Source: Stramentimicrobium sp964433555
GTDB taxonomy: Bacteria > Atribacterota > Phoenicimicrobiia > Phoenicimicrobiales > Stramentimicrobiaceae
Assembly (NCBI GenBank): GCA_964433555.1
Contig: CAYSRG010000005.1
Span: forward strand, 1 to 64,000
Length of the DNA stretch: 64,000 nucleotides
Reading direction: 5' to 3'
Part shown: positions 8,608 to 18,509 of the stretch, in pieces
Layout of the letters: every line of letters starts with the position of its first letter
Numbering within the stretch: position 1 is the stretch's first letter
Notes under the pieces: model-generated
Database searches by the model: none
Seen by the model: only the letters and a program-made list of their open reading frames with translations
Told to the model about the DNA's origin: nothing
Made by a program: the position numbers and the translations under genes

Positions 8608-8637
8608 ATTATAGAATGGTAAATTTATGAATGTCAA
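8608..8637 (-). promoter_or_regulatory. Consensus sigma-70-type promoter of the SLH porin gene
   Basis: On the minus strand, TTGACA (8632-8637) is separated by 18 bases from TATAAT (8608-8613); both boxes match the consensus perfectly. Transcription would start near 8601, giving a leader of about 260 bases before the porin ATG at 8337. Confidence 0.8.
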
Positions 8638-8969
8638 GCTTTTCTATATAAAATTTATATTTTTATATTTCTTTTTTATTAATATATTAATATTTGGGTT
8701 AAATGAATTCAATTTGATTACTAGCCCGGATTTACTTCCATTAAATAATCGTTTAACCTATTGTATCGTGCATATGGTGTATTCCATAATATATATAGAA
8801 AAAAATTATTTTTTTTGCATTGAGTAATTATAAATTATAATACAATTTAATAACATAATTTAGTCTTTGACTGCAAACTGACACCTGGAAACATTAATCT
8901 GTTCTTCACTAAAAACTAAAAACTGATAACTGATAACCTCTAAATGCCTTTATACCAAAATTAATGAAA
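8638..8969. other. Intergenic, AT-rich, no gene seen
   Basis: The stretch between the porin promoter and the DUF3084 gene is very AT-rich. A short plus-strand frame here would be only a hydrophobic Phe/Ile/Tyr string starting inside the porin promoter and is not believable. At 8907-8937 there is a tract of the CTAAAAACTAAAAACTG/ACTGATAAC type that recurs in other gaps of this window. Confidence 0.5.
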
Positions 8970-10100
8970 TTAATGGATAATTTTTGTTCCTTCAATTCTC
9001 ACTTTAAAGGGACCAGTAGTCCAGGTATCAGAAAGAGCAATCACCTTTATCTGCATAGTGGTTTCACTCTGGACAATATTCCTGACGCTCTCAAAAAGAT
9101 TAACAGCAGAAATGGTACCCACTAAACTGGTACGTGGCTCCGGGATAATACCTTCCTGTACTGCTTTAAGATTGACCTTACGCAAGATAGAAAATAATTT
9201 ATTTTCGGCTTCGTTGGGATCACTTATAGCCGGAATCTCCTCTACTAAAATAACCTCATTTTCTTTAAAAACCAACTTATTTTCCAGAACAGCAAAGTTG
9301 GCAATAACTATTTCACCCCTAATAACATTCATGGAAGCCAGTAAGCGTACAATTAATTCTTCCTGCCTCTGGCTAATCTTCTGAATTAAATCATCAAATT
9401 CACTTTTAGAAATTATAAGTACCTGTTCGTTTTTTTCATCTGGTTCAGCTCCCAGTTCCAATACTTTTCTAGTCGCCTGACTAATAAGATTAAGCAGGTC
9501 TCTTTCTATCTGTTCCTGTGGAATTCCACCTTTGATGATAGTCATAGCGATTTCTTCACCTTGATCTATAATTATATCTCCACTTCTTAACCAGCTAATT
9601 CCGGAGTAAAGAGCCTTTACTGTTTCCTGTAAATCAATAATTTCCTGTTGGAGATTATCCCTTTCTTCAGTTAACCTTTGCCTAACCTCTATCAGGGATT
9701 CTAATTGTGTGGTTTGTAATTCAATCTGACTGTTTAACTTGTGAAACTCCCCTTCTAATTCTTCCAACTCTAAGGTTCTCTCCTCTAATTCTTTTCGAGC
9801 CTCTTCCAGCATTGTGTTTCTTACCCTTATCTCCTGGGTAAGTTCGTTTTGCTTCTGACGCAGTTCATCCATACCAAACAAAGCAGTACGAACGTCATTG
9901 GAAAGTATAGATAAAATTGATAGGGTAAGAATAGAAATAATTATACCTGTTAAGATAGTTATAAAAACAGCAGTCCGATGGGGACGTAGACCAAAAATAC
10001 TTATTTTCTTCTTACCAATACGGAAACCAGTTAAATCCCCAATATAAGCTATGACTCCACTGATAAGGATTAAAGTTAATATTAAGATTATGCTATACAT
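8970..10100 (-). CDS. DUF3084 family membrane-anchored coiled-coil protein
   Basis: A 376-residue protein: a first membrane segment (about 1-20), the conserved patch GDLTGFRIGKKKISIFGLRP (about 26-45), a second membrane segment (about 46-70), a coiled coil (about 75-165) and a soluble C-terminal domain. This layout is that of DUF3084 proteins, known from cyanobacteria and several anaerobic phyla; their role is not established. It lies upstream (3' side) of lptB and the outer-membrane assembly genes, suggesting an envelope role (inference). The start codon directly abuts a palindromic repeat; no ribosome-binding site is seen at normal distance. Confidence 0.8.
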   Translation of the reverse strand: MYSIILILTLILISGVIAYIGDLTGFRIGKKKISIFGLRPHRTAVFITILTGIIISILTLSILSILSNDVRTALFGMDELRQKQNELTQEIRVRNTMLEEARKELEERTLELEELEGEFHKLNSQIELQTTQLESLIEVRQRLTEERDNLQQEIIDLQETVKALYSGISWLRSGDIIIDQGEEIAMTIIKGGIPQEQIERDLLNLISQATRKVLELGAEPDEKNEQVLIISKSEFDDLIQKISQRQEELIVRLLASMNVIRGEIVIANFAVLENKLVFKENEVILVEEIPAISDPNEAENKLFSILRKVNLKAVQEGIIPEPRTSLVGTISAVNLFESVRNIVQSETTMQIKVIALSDTWTTGPFKVRIEGTKIIH

Positions 10101-10147
10101 AATTTAGTCAGGGGAAATCTCCCCTGAAACCCCTTTATTATTAGTAT
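10099..10147. repeat. 49-bp direct repeat, copy 1 (contains palindrome)
   Basis: Identical over 49 bases to 10231-10279. The core is the palindrome TCAGGGGAAATCTCCCCTGA (10108-10127) followed by AACCCC. The copy begins inside the start codon of the DUF3084 gene. Confidence 0.85.
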
Positions 10148-10230
10148 ATAGTCGTTGGTAAAAATTTTTTAGGTATGTTTATATTTTTCCCAAAAATAAC
10201 TTTTTATAAAAACAAATTTAAATTATTAGT

Positions 10231-10279
10231 ATAATTTAGTCAGGGGAAATCTCCCCTGAAACCCCTTTATTATTAGTAT
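10231..10279. repeat. 49-bp direct repeat, copy 2
   Basis: Second identical copy, 132 bases from the first. The surrounding gap (10101-10603) holds no gene. It also contains GAGTATATAGTATCGAATAT-like runs, echoed as TATACTACATACTCGATACT near 10570. Confidence 0.85.
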
Positions 10280-10603
10280 TGAGTATATAGTATCGAATAT
10301 CGAGTCCAAGAGAAGAGAAGAAGAGAAAATTAATTTCTTGAATCTTGTCTTTCACTAAATACAAATAACTAACTACTAACACATTATCGAGCTAAGAGTA
10401 AAAAACCAAAGATAACAAAATAATATAATACTTTAATCTAATTTTTTAATTAATCTGGAAGCCATTTTGCAAATATATTGAATTTTCTCTACCATTTCCC
10501 CTTTTAGCTCTTCTCTTATATAACCTAACTCATGGGAAATAATTATTTGTACAAAATTATTTATATTTACTATATACTACATACTCGATACTCAATACAG
10601 ATT

Positions 10604-11335
10604 TTATAAGGCAAAACGTTCACCAAGATAATATTTTCGGGTTATTTCTGAACTGGCTACTTCAGAAGGATCACCAGAAGCCAATATTTTTCCATCATGC
10701 ATAATATAAGTACGATCAGTAATCTTCATGGTCTCCCTAACATTGTGGTCAGTAATTAGAATACCCAGTCCCTTTTCTTTTAAGTAGCCAATAATTTCCT
10801 GAATATCATAAACCGCAATAGGATCTATGCCAGTAAAAGGTTCATCCAGCAGTATAAAGGATGGTGAACTGGCCAGAGTACGTGCAATTTCTACTCTTCG
10901 TCTCTCACCACCGGAAAGCATATAGCCCTTATAATCAGCTAAGTGTTTAATTTCTAACTCCTGTAACATTTTAGAACATCTTTTTTCTCTTTCGGTACGT
11001 TCTATACCAAGGGCTTCCAGAATTAACAAAATGTTTTCCTCAACAGTTAATTTCCGAAAAATAGAAGGTTCCTGAGCGAGATACCCTAATCCCATCCGTG
11101 ACCGTTGAAACATTGGTATGTGAGTAATATCTTTGCCTCTAAAAAACACCTTTCCCTTATCCGGACGAATTAATCCAGTTATCATATAAAAGGTAGTTGT
11201 TTTCCCGGCTCCATTAGAACCGAGTAAACCAACTACCTCTCCTCTATTGATTTCTATATTAACTTCATCAACAACTTTGCGTCTGCGATAAATCTTAACC
11301 AGTTGTTCGGTCCATATTTTTTCCAAATTTTCCAA
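10604..11335 (-). CDS. lptB: LPS export ABC transporter ATP-binding protein LptB
   Basis: A 243-residue cytoplasmic ATPase that powers extraction of lipopolysaccharide from the inner membrane with LptF and LptG. Visible motifs: Walker A GSNGAGKTT (about 39-47), Q-loop Gln 88, signature LSGGE (about 140-144), Walker B ILLDEP (about 161-166) and the H-loop ITDHNVRE. DKGKVFFRGKDIT and GYLAQEPSIFRKLTVEENI are typical LptB segments that separate it from other ABC ATPases. TTG is the likely start, with GGGAG six bases before it. It is next to ompH and bamA, so this is an outer-membrane assembly locus; lptA, lptC, lptF and lptG are not in the window. Confidence 0.9.
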   Translation of the reverse strand: MENLEKIWTEQLVKIYRRRKVVDEVNIEINRGEVVGLLGSNGAGKTTTFYMITGLIRPDKGKVFFRGKDITHIPMFQRSRMGLGYLAQEPSIFRKLTVEENILLILEALGIERTEREKRCSKMLQELEIKHLADYKGYMLSGGERRRVEIARTLASSPSFILLDEPFTGIDPIAVYDIQEIIGYLKEKGLGILITDHNVRETMKITDRTYIMHDGKILASGDPSEVASSEITRKYYLGERFAL

Positions 11336-11406
11336 ATGCTTCTCCCGAAAATTGATTGATAACTAACTGCAAGCTAATTAAATAAACCTTTATCTAAAAT
11401 AATGAT

Positions 11407-11937
11407 TTATTTGCTGGAGGTAATCCTCTGAATTTCAGCAATTACATCCTGCGTCAGATGCTCACCACCATATAAAATGACTGGGTATTCATTGAGGTCA
11501 TTTCCGGTAAATACTGGAACTTCACTATTAATAATTACTTGATACTTACCTTTTTCCCCAACAGCCTTTATTGCTTGCAGGATATCTGAATTCCTTTCTG
11601 CCTGTAAAGCTTGCATCTGTGCTAATATCTTCTGTTTTACCGGTTCCCATTCTGCATTAAATTTCTCCTCCAATTTTTTAAGTTCTGTCTCTTCCAGTCC
11701 TTTTCCTTCTTGATTGAGTTTTTCCTGCCTGGTCTGTAATTCTGTTCTTAATTCTTGGTTTAACTGATTTATTTTTTCGGTATTAGGATGACTGGCAGTT
11801 ACTTTAGCCAAACTAACATAACCAACATTCTGAGCTAAAGCACCTATGGTGAAAAAAGTTAATAAAAAAGCAATTGCTGTTAATAAAAAAGCTACTTTGT
11901 ATCTGCCCACTATTCTTGCCTTCAAGTTAAAAGTCAT
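11407..11937 (-). CDS. Skp/OmpH-family periplasmic chaperone
   Basis: A 176-residue exported protein. A signal or anchor segment (about 14-35, ending ALAQ) leads into GYVSLAKVTASHPNTEKIN. A long charged coiled coil follows (about 60-120), then the end of the fold (ILQAIKAVGEKGKYQVIINS). This matches the OmpH/Skp family, whose trimers hold unfolded outer-membrane proteins on the way to the Bam complex. AGGAGGA lies before the ATG. It sits directly downstream of bamA, the usual arrangement. Confidence 0.85.
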   Translation of the reverse strand: MTFNLKARIVGRYKVAFLLTAIAFLLTFFTIGALAQNVGYVSLAKVTASHPNTEKINQLNQELRTELQTRQEKLNQEGKGLEETELKKLEEKFNAEWEPVKQKILAQMQALQAERNSDILQAIKAVGEKGKYQVIINSEVPVFTGNDLNEYPVILYGGEHLTQDVIAEIQRITSSK

Positions 11938-12106
11938 ATGCTATCTTCCTCCTTAATTTATATGTTAAATACCATAGAATTTTTCAAATATAATTATTAA
12001 TCAAGTATTTATACTAATACGGTTACGGTTTCTTAAAATAACAAATAAAAACAAAAATAATTTATACTAGGTTATTCCTTAAAATTAAATATATACACAT
12101 TATAAA

Positions 12107-13879
12107 TTAGAAAGTGTGACCAATGCTGAAATAAGCCTTACCCTCCTCATCTTCTCCAAAACCATAATCAATACTGATTGGTCCCAGGAAGGTATCAAAG
12201 CGTATTCCCACTCCTTTACCAAACTTCAAATCACCTATAGTAATAGATTCACCAAAATCCCAGGCATTACCCCAATCAGCAAAGATAACTGCTTGTAAAT
12301 TCTCCGCTAGAGGAAAACGATATTCAATGTTAAAAATAAGAGAAGTATCTCCTGAGAATTCTTTATAATCATAGCCCCTTATAGTGCCTAATCCTCCGAC
12401 TTCGTATTTAGCAAAAGAGGGTAAAGAAGTATCACCAACGCCGACTACCATTCTCATCGCCAGTACACCCTGATTGATGGTACCGGTGATAGTGGTGTCA
12501 TCTGCTCGGTCTTCTTCAAATATGTCAGTAGAAAGATAAGTACGCAAATCTAAATCATATTTACGGTAGTCATAATCTCCTCCCAGTATCCCACCAGCAC
12601 TTTGAATAGAAGCAGTACCATACCATCCTTCTGTTGGATTAAATCTGTCATCTCGGGTATCGTAAATCAATATCGGTCGGAAACTATTGGTTAGTCCTTC
12701 CTGAATATTATCAGGTAACTTACCGGATATTAATTGATAACTAGCATCCTCAGTCTTTAACTCCAAGCCAACTTTAAAGTGTTCTTTAAACTCTCGTCCA
12801 AAAGTGAGCTTACCGCCTATTCGTTCCATTTCATATTTTGAATCAATATCATCAATTTTTTTATTCACTTCCATGAAGGAATCATAAACATCTAAACCAA
12901 AAAAAGTAGGGGTATTTCCCAACCAGGGTTCATAGAAGGAAAAGCTATAAGTAGTCCTGGTACCCACTTCCAGCTTTGCCTCAATGCTCTGACCTCGTCC
13001 AAAAAGATTAGATTCTTTAATACTGGCATAGGCAAATAATCCCTCACCTGTGCTATAACCTCCTCCACCTCCAAATAGACCGGTACTTTTTTCTTTCACC
13101 TCTATTACTACTACAATCAAGTGTTCCTGGCTGCCCGGCTCTAACCTCATGGCAACATCTTCAAAAAATCCAAGATTATAAACTTCCTGTAATGATTCTT
13201 TTACTTTACTAAAATCAAATAACTCTCCGGATTCAATATTTATTTCTCTCCTTATGACCTTATCAACTGTCTTCTCATTGCCGCTAATCTTTATTTCTTC
13301 TATTACCCCTTCAGCCAGTTTAATTAAAAGCACGCCAGTATTCTGATTAAAATCAATTTCTTCCAGCTGAGCTAATATTAATCCTCTCTCTTTATATAAT
13401 TGAGAAATTCTATCCAGGTCATTCTGTAATATCTTTTGAGAAAATACCTGTCCCTTGCTTAAGACCATAACATCTTTAATTTCCTGAACTGCTAAAATAG
13501 TACTTCCTTCAATGACAATATCATCTATAATTGCATTTTCCTTAACTTGAAAGACGACTCGATAACCATCTCGAAACGGTTCTAACTTAACCTGGACATC
13601 CTGGAAATAACCCAAATCAAAGATTGCTTTCATATCAGCCTGAACTTTATCTTTAGAAAACAGATCTCCAATATCGGAAGAAATTAGAGACACTATAAAT
13701 TTGGTATCGATATGTTCATTATCGCGTACAACGATGGCAGTAATTTTCCCATTATTCTGAGCTAGTGCTATATTAAAAAATAGGAAAGGTAATAAAAAAG
13801 ATATGATAAAAAATAAAAAACATTTATTTATTGTTCTATTTCTCAACTCTTTTTCCTCCTGGATATTTATTCCTCTCAA
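12107..13879 (-). CDS. bamA: Outer-membrane protein assembly factor BamA (Omp85)
   Basis: About 580-590 residues. The best start is the TTG at 13846, eight bases after AGGAGG, which gives a clean signal peptide ending NIALAQ. Three POTRA domains follow (about residues 42-115, 116-192 and 193-268), each with the typical glycine turn (DLGYFQDV, ERGLILAQ, NLGFFEDV). The C-terminal barrel contains GLGTIRGYDYKEF and ends in FSIGHTF with a terminal Phe. BamA inserts beta-barrel proteins in the outer membrane. Proteobacterial BamA has five POTRA domains and about 800 residues; this is a short form. It groups with ompH and lptB. Confidence 0.9.
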   Translation of the reverse strand: MRGINIQEEKELRNRTINKCFLFFIISFLLPFLFFNIALAQNNGKITAIVVRDNEHIDTKFIVSLISSDIGDLFSKDKVQADMKAIFDLGYFQDVQVKLEPFRDGYRVVFQVKENAIIDDIVIEGSTILAVQEIKDVMVLSKGQVFSQKILQNDLDRISQLYKERGLILAQLEEIDFNQNTGVLLIKLAEGVIEEIKISGNEKTVDKVIRREINIESGELFDFSKVKESLQEVYNLGFFEDVAMRLEPGSQEHLIVVVIEVKEKSTGLFGGGGGYSTGEGLFAYASIKESNLFGRGQSIEAKLEVGTRTTYSFSFYEPWLGNTPTFFGLDVYDSFMEVNKKIDDIDSKYEMERIGGKLTFGREFKEHFKVGLELKTEDASYQLISGKLPDNIQEGLTNSFRPILIYDTRDDRFNPTEGWYGTASIQSAGGILGGDYDYRKYDLDLRTYLSTDIFEEDRADDTTITGTINQGVLAMRMVVGVGDTSLPSFAKYEVGGLGTIRGYDYKEFSGDTSLIFNIEYRFPLAENLQAVIFADWGNAWDFGESITIGDLKFGKGVGIRFDTFLGPISIDYGFGEDEEGKAYFSIGHTF

Positions 13880-14085
13880 TCATTCCTTTAATAAAAAGTT
13901 TTCACTTTTTCTATTATATAACATATCTTAAAATATCTAAACCAATTCTAAGAAAATTATTTCAGAAAAATTATTAATTTTACCAAAATGAGATTCAGAA
14001 TGGTCTATAAATATTTAAAATAGGTGGCAAGGTACCATATAGCTTATGGCTTATGCTGCTAATTAGAATAATTCCCTCTGGTAAA

Positions 14086-17000
14086 CTAAAATTGAATATG
14101 TAATTTTTTTGCTAAATCATCAAGATAAGTATAAAAAATTGGTACCACAATAAGGGTTAAGAAAGTTGAAGATGTTAATCCTCCAATAATTGTTACAGCC
14201 ATAGGGGCTCTCATTTCAGCGCCTTCCCCTGCAGCAATAGCCATCGGCAACATAGCTAAGACCGTTGTTAAAGTAGTCATTAATATTGGTCTTAAACGTA
14301 TTTTTCCACCCTGAATAACCGCTTCATTACGTTCTAATCCTTTTTTCCTTAACTGATTGATATAATCTATTAGTACAATTGCATTATTTACCACAATACC
14401 AGCTAACATAATCAAACCGAGAAATGAAAGGACATTAAAGCTGATATCAGTAATTAATAGCGCCAAAATAACCCCAATCAGTGAAAAAGGAATAGAAAGA
14501 ATGACTGCAAATGGAAATAATAATGATTCAAATTGGGCAGCAATAATCATATAAACTAAAAATATAGAAAGAATTAAGGCAAAGAAAAGGCTTTGGAATG
14601 ACTCTATCATCTCCTCATTTTCACCCGCAAAAGTATAATTATAACCTTCTGGTAACACAATTGCCTCCAATTTTTTCTGGGCATCCGGAATAACATGTCC
14701 CAGGAAACGACCGCTTATATTGCCTGTGACGGTAACCATTCTTTGCTGATTTTCTCTGTTTATTACCTGAGGACCGATTCCGGAGACTACTTTAGCAATT
14801 TCCTTTAGAGGAATCTGCAATCCATATCCTGAGCTTATATATAAATTTTCTAATTGCTGAATATTTTCTAAATCGCTTTTGTCCAAATTTACCCTGATAT
14901 CAAACTGGTCTCCGCCTTCCTGATAATAACTAGCAACTTTTCCTAAAACGGCATCCTGGATATTAGTAGCAATTTGTCCAGCGCTTAAACCATATAAATT
15001 AGCCTTTTCTCTATCAATATTAATATGGAGTTCGGGTCGAACCTCCTCAACACTACTTTTCAAATCATATATTCCCTCTACTTCACTTAATATGTCTATA
15101 ATTATCTTTGCAGTATAATCTAACTCTTCAATTGAATCACCAGTAATCTTTATAGAAAGAGGGGAGCTGGTAGAAAAAGACATTCCTTGTTCACCGATAT
15201 TAATTTTTGTATCGGGATAATCACTTATTCGGCTGCGTAAATCAGCAATAATTTCTTTGATTCCTCTTTCTCTTTCAGACTGGTCAGTTAAGCTAACCAT
15301 TAGGGACCCGGAATTGTTACCACCTCCGCCCATACCCATTCCCATTCCTTCTCCACCAATACCAGTGAAGATATTTTTAACTTCAGGAATGCTCTGGGTA
15401 ATTCTTTCAATATCTTCTACAACTTCCCTGGTAACCTCAAGATTCGTACCCACCGGTAAGGATATATTAATATTGAAAGAACCCTGGTCTACAGAAGGAA
15501 AAAATTCTGTCCCAATTATTGGCACGAGAAGAAAAGATATTATTAATATTATAAAGGCAAATATGGTTACCATGCCACGATGACGTAAAGAACCTCGAAT
15601 AAGATTTCCATAAATTCTATTTATAAAATTAAATAATCGGCCTCTCCCTTCAATATACTCGGTACCAACTGCACTATCAGCTTCATGATTATCATTAGCT
15701 GGATTATTATTCTTTTCCATAGACGAAGATAAAGATTTTGTCGGCTTCAGTGTTCTTCTTATCAATTTTGAAGAAAGCATGGGGATTAAAGTCAGTGCAA
15801 CAAATAAAGACATAAGCAGTGAAAAGGTTATTGTTAAACCCATTGATTTAAACAATTCTCCGGCTATTCCAGAAACATAAGCTACTGGCAAAAAAACCGC
15901 GATGGTAGTCAGAGTGGAAGCTGTAATGGCTTGACTAACCTCGTTAGCACCTTCCTGAGATGCTAGTAACGCATTTTTCCCCATCTCCCGTTGTCGATAA
16001 ATATTTTCCGAAACAACTATGCCATTATCAACCAGCATTCCTATTCCTAATGCCAGTCCACCGAGTGTCATCATGTTTAGCGTTAAATTGGAAAAATATA
16101 GTAGGGTAAAAGTAGAAATTACTGAAATAGGTATAGCTAATCCGATAATAATTGTGCCACTTATGCTGCGTAAAAATAGATATAATACCAGAATAGCCAG
16201 AACAGCTCCAAAAAGGAGAGTATTGGTCACTTCAGAAATAGTTTTTTTAATGAAATCAGAAGAATCATATATATTTATAATCTGAATATCGCCCGGAAGC
16301 AGCTCTTCTATTCGTTTCAATTCATGGTTAATCCTGTTGGCAACAATTACCGTGTTTGCTCCAGATTCTTTCTGAATACTGAAGGCCACACTGGGCAATC
16401 CATTAATATAATTTATTGAATTTTTTTCTTTGAAGGTATCTGTTATTTGAGCAATATCCTTTAAATAGACTTGATTTCCCTGCAAATTAGTAATCACTAC
16501 ATTGCGAATATCTTCAATGCTTTCAAATCGTCCCAGGGTTCTAATTAACAAATCAATAGTACCATCACGAACAGTTCCAGCCGGTAAATTGATATTTTCA
16601 CTTCTTAAAGACATAACAATTTGATCTAATGTCAACTGATTCGCACGGATTTTTTCACTATTTAAGGAAACTAATATTTCTCTTTCTAATCCTCCACTTA
16701 CTGAAGCCTGGGCTATTCCTTCCAATCTTTCCAGTCTTGGTTTAACAATATCCTGAGCAAATTTTTCCAATTCATTAAGTTCATATTGCTCTGAACCCAT
16801 ACCCAATATCATCATCGGCATCATAGACGGATCTGCTTTGAATATAATGGGATCACTAGCATCACTGGGGAGCATACTTTTTACCATATCTATTTTTTCT
16901 CTTATTTCCAAAGATGCAATGTCCATATCAGTTCCCCATTGAAAAGAAAGCAGTATTATTGAGCTCCCCTCCTGCGAATAGGAATTAACCGTATCAACCT

Positions 17001-17226
17001 GATTCATAGTACTTACGGCTTCTTCTAAGGGAATAGTAATAAGCGTTTCTATTTCTTCCGGGGCAACACCTGGATAAGAAACTATAACTGCTGAAACAGG
17101 AAAGGATAAATCAGGAAGCAAATCAAGACCTAATCCCTGATAAGAAATAATGCCAATCACAATGAGGGTAATAAACAACATTAATATAGTAACTGGTCTA
17201 TTAACTGAAATTTTTGGCAAGTTCAC
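14086..17226 (-). CDS. RND efflux pump, HAE1 (AcrB/MexB-like) inner-membrane transporter
   Basis: A 1046-residue protein with the full RND layout: TM1 at about 10-30, a large periplasmic loop, TM2-6 (about 330-490), TM7 (about 548-570), a second periplasmic loop, and TM8-12 (about 860-1035). GIGMLVDNGIVVSENIYRQ in TM4 and the AGIVVNNAIVLIDYIN element in TM10 are family hallmarks; the TM4 acidic site reads VDN rather than the VDD of AcrB. The linker about 500-530 is polar and variable. It overlaps the adaptor gene by four bases, and an outer-membrane factor is nearby, so the three probably form a tripartite exporter of drugs, lipids or other amphiphiles. Confidence 0.92.
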   Translation of the reverse strand: MNLPKISVNRPVTILMLFITLIVIGIISYQGLGLDLLPDLSFPVSAVIVSYPGVAPEEIETLITIPLEEAVSTMNQVDTVNSYSQEGSSIILLSFQWGTDMDIASLEIREKIDMVKSMLPSDASDPIIFKADPSMMPMMILGMGSEQYELNELEKFAQDIVKPRLERLEGIAQASVSGGLEREILVSLNSEKIRANQLTLDQIVMSLRSENINLPAGTVRDGTIDLLIRTLGRFESIEDIRNVVITNLQGNQVYLKDIAQITDTFKEKNSINYINGLPSVAFSIQKESGANTVIVANRINHELKRIEELLPGDIQIINIYDSSDFIKKTISEVTNTLLFGAVLAILVLYLFLRSISGTIIIGLAIPISVISTFTLLYFSNLTLNMMTLGGLALGIGMLVDNGIVVSENIYRQREMGKNALLASQEGANEVSQAITASTLTTIAVFLPVAYVSGIAGELFKSMGLTITFSLLMSLFVALTLIPMLSSKLIRRTLKPTKSLSSSMEKNNNPANDNHEADSAVGTEYIEGRGRLFNFINRIYGNLIRGSLRHRGMVTIFAFIILIISFLLVPIIGTEFFPSVDQGSFNINISLPVGTNLEVTREVVEDIERITQSIPEVKNIFTGIGGEGMGMGMGGGGNNSGSLMVSLTDQSERERGIKEIIADLRSRISDYPDTKINIGEQGMSFSTSSPLSIKITGDSIEELDYTAKIIIDILSEVEGIYDLKSSVEEVRPELHINIDREKANLYGLSAGQIATNIQDAVLGKVASYYQEGGDQFDIRVNLDKSDLENIQQLENLYISSGYGLQIPLKEIAKVVSGIGPQVINRENQQRMVTVTGNISGRFLGHVIPDAQKKLEAIVLPEGYNYTFAGENEEMIESFQSLFFALILSIFLVYMIIAAQFESLLFPFAVILSIPFSLIGVILALLITDISFNVLSFLGLIMLAGIVVNNAIVLIDYINQLRKKGLERNEAVIQGGKIRLRPILMTTLTTVLAMLPMAIAAGEGAEMRAPMAVTIIGGLTSSTFLTLIVVPIFYTYLDDLAKKLHIQF

Positions 17227-18509
17227 TGCTGCATATCCTCCCGGTTGATAACCCTGATTTTCTCCCCACCTTGAAGTGTTATATTTCCGGAAATAACAAT
17301 TTCTTCATCCTTATGCAGACCTTGTAGAATCTCAACCTGATTACCCTGGCTAATTCCGGTAACAACTTCTCTTTGTTCAACAATATCTCCATTTAAGACA
17401 AATACATAAATCCCATCTTTTTTCCTAGTTAAAGCGGTATCCGGAATAATAAGGGTATCCTTAATTTCCCTGATTGCTATATTAGCCCTGGCAAAAACGC
17501 CAGGTGGTATCTCTGTATCAGGGTTATTTAGTTTTATTTTAACTTCCATCGTTTTACTAGCAGGATCAACCATCACCCCTTTACTAGTAATTTCTCCGGA
17601 AAACACTTTTTGTGAGAAAGCATCAATAAATATTTCAGCTTTTTGTCCTAATTGTATGGAAGCAATATCTTTTTCAGATATTCCCGTTGTTACATACAAT
17701 TCGCTGGTATCCACAATAGCTAAAAGAGGTATTGCGGAGGAAACCAGTTCTCCAATTTTGGCATTAATTGATGTCACTTTTCCACTGATGGGAGCTTTAA
17801 CCACAGTATTATTTAGTTGAGATTGAGTCATTTCTAAAGCAGATTGAGCCTGTCTAACCTGTGCCTCTACCGATCTGAGATCCTGTTCAGAGGCACCTTC
17901 CATAACCAGCTTGTAACTCTCATTTGCTACCTGATACTGAGCTTCAGCAATCTCGAATTGATTTTTAGCCTGGTCATGCTGCTGTTCTGAAACAGCACCT
18001 TCAGAAAAAAGTTTTTGCATACGTAAATAATTTTCTTCTGCGCTATCTCTACTTATCTTGGCTTGACGAACTGCTGCTTCTGCTTGACTTATTTCCTGAG
18101 GCCTGGCACCGGTTTTGACCTTTTCTAAAGAAGCCTGAGCCGCATCAAGAGTAGCTTTGGCCTGAGCTACCTGTAATCTAATCTGTTCATCATCCAGACG
18201 CATTAATATATCATTTTTTTGTACAGTATCACCTTCCTTAACCGATAATTCCTTTACCTGTCCAATACTCTTTGCGTATACTCTAACTATTTCTTTAGGT
18301 TCTACCAATCCACTTACAGTAAAGAATGATTTAATATCGCCCCCTTGAACCCTGGCAACCTGTACTGGCACTATCCTATCTGGTTGTGTCTGAGGGATTG
18401 TAGCTATTTCTTGCCTCTGCTGGTAAAAACGATTTGCTATTGGTATGATAAGCAATCCCACAAATATGATAATAATTGCATAAAAAACTTTGCGTTTGGT
18501 AATTCTCAT
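17223..18509 (-). CDS. RND efflux periplasmic adaptor (membrane fusion protein)
   Basis: A 428-residue HlyD/AcrA-family adaptor. An N-terminal membrane anchor (about 8-26) is followed by the first lipoyl half-motif (VYAKSIGQVKELSVKEGDTV), a long alpha-helical hairpin (about 110-235; RQAKISRDSAEENYLR) and the second half-lipoyl segment (VVKAPISGKVTSINAKIGE). A beta-barrel and a membrane-proximal domain follow. It bridges the inner-membrane pump and the outer-membrane channel. Its end overlaps the pump gene by four bases, showing translational coupling. Confidence 0.9.
   Translation of the reverse strand: MRITKRKVFYAIIIIFVGLLIIPIANRFYQQRQEIATIPQTQPDRIVPVQVARVQGGDIKSFFTVSGLVEPKEIVRVYAKSIGQVKELSVKEGDTVQKNDILMRLDDEQIRLQVAQAKATLDAAQASLEKVKTGARPQEISQAEAAVRQAKISRDSAEENYLRMQKLFSEGAVSEQQHDQAKNQFEIAEAQYQVANESYKLVMEGASEQDLRSVEAQVRQAQSALEMTQSQLNNTVVKAPISGKVTSINAKIGELVSSAIPLLAIVDTSELYVTTGISEKDIASIQLGQKAEIFIDAFSQKVFSGEITSKGVMVDPASKTMEVKIKLNNPDTEIPPGVFARANIAIREIKDTLIIPDTALTRKKDGIYVFVLNGDIVEQREVVTGISQGNQVEILQGLHKDEEIVISGNITLQGGEKIRVINREDMQQ

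Noticed and set aside
8627..8827. Plus-strand 66-codon hydrophobic frame
   Set aside because: It starts inside the SLH porin promoter, has no ribosome-binding site and is a composition-driven Phe/Ile/Tyr string.
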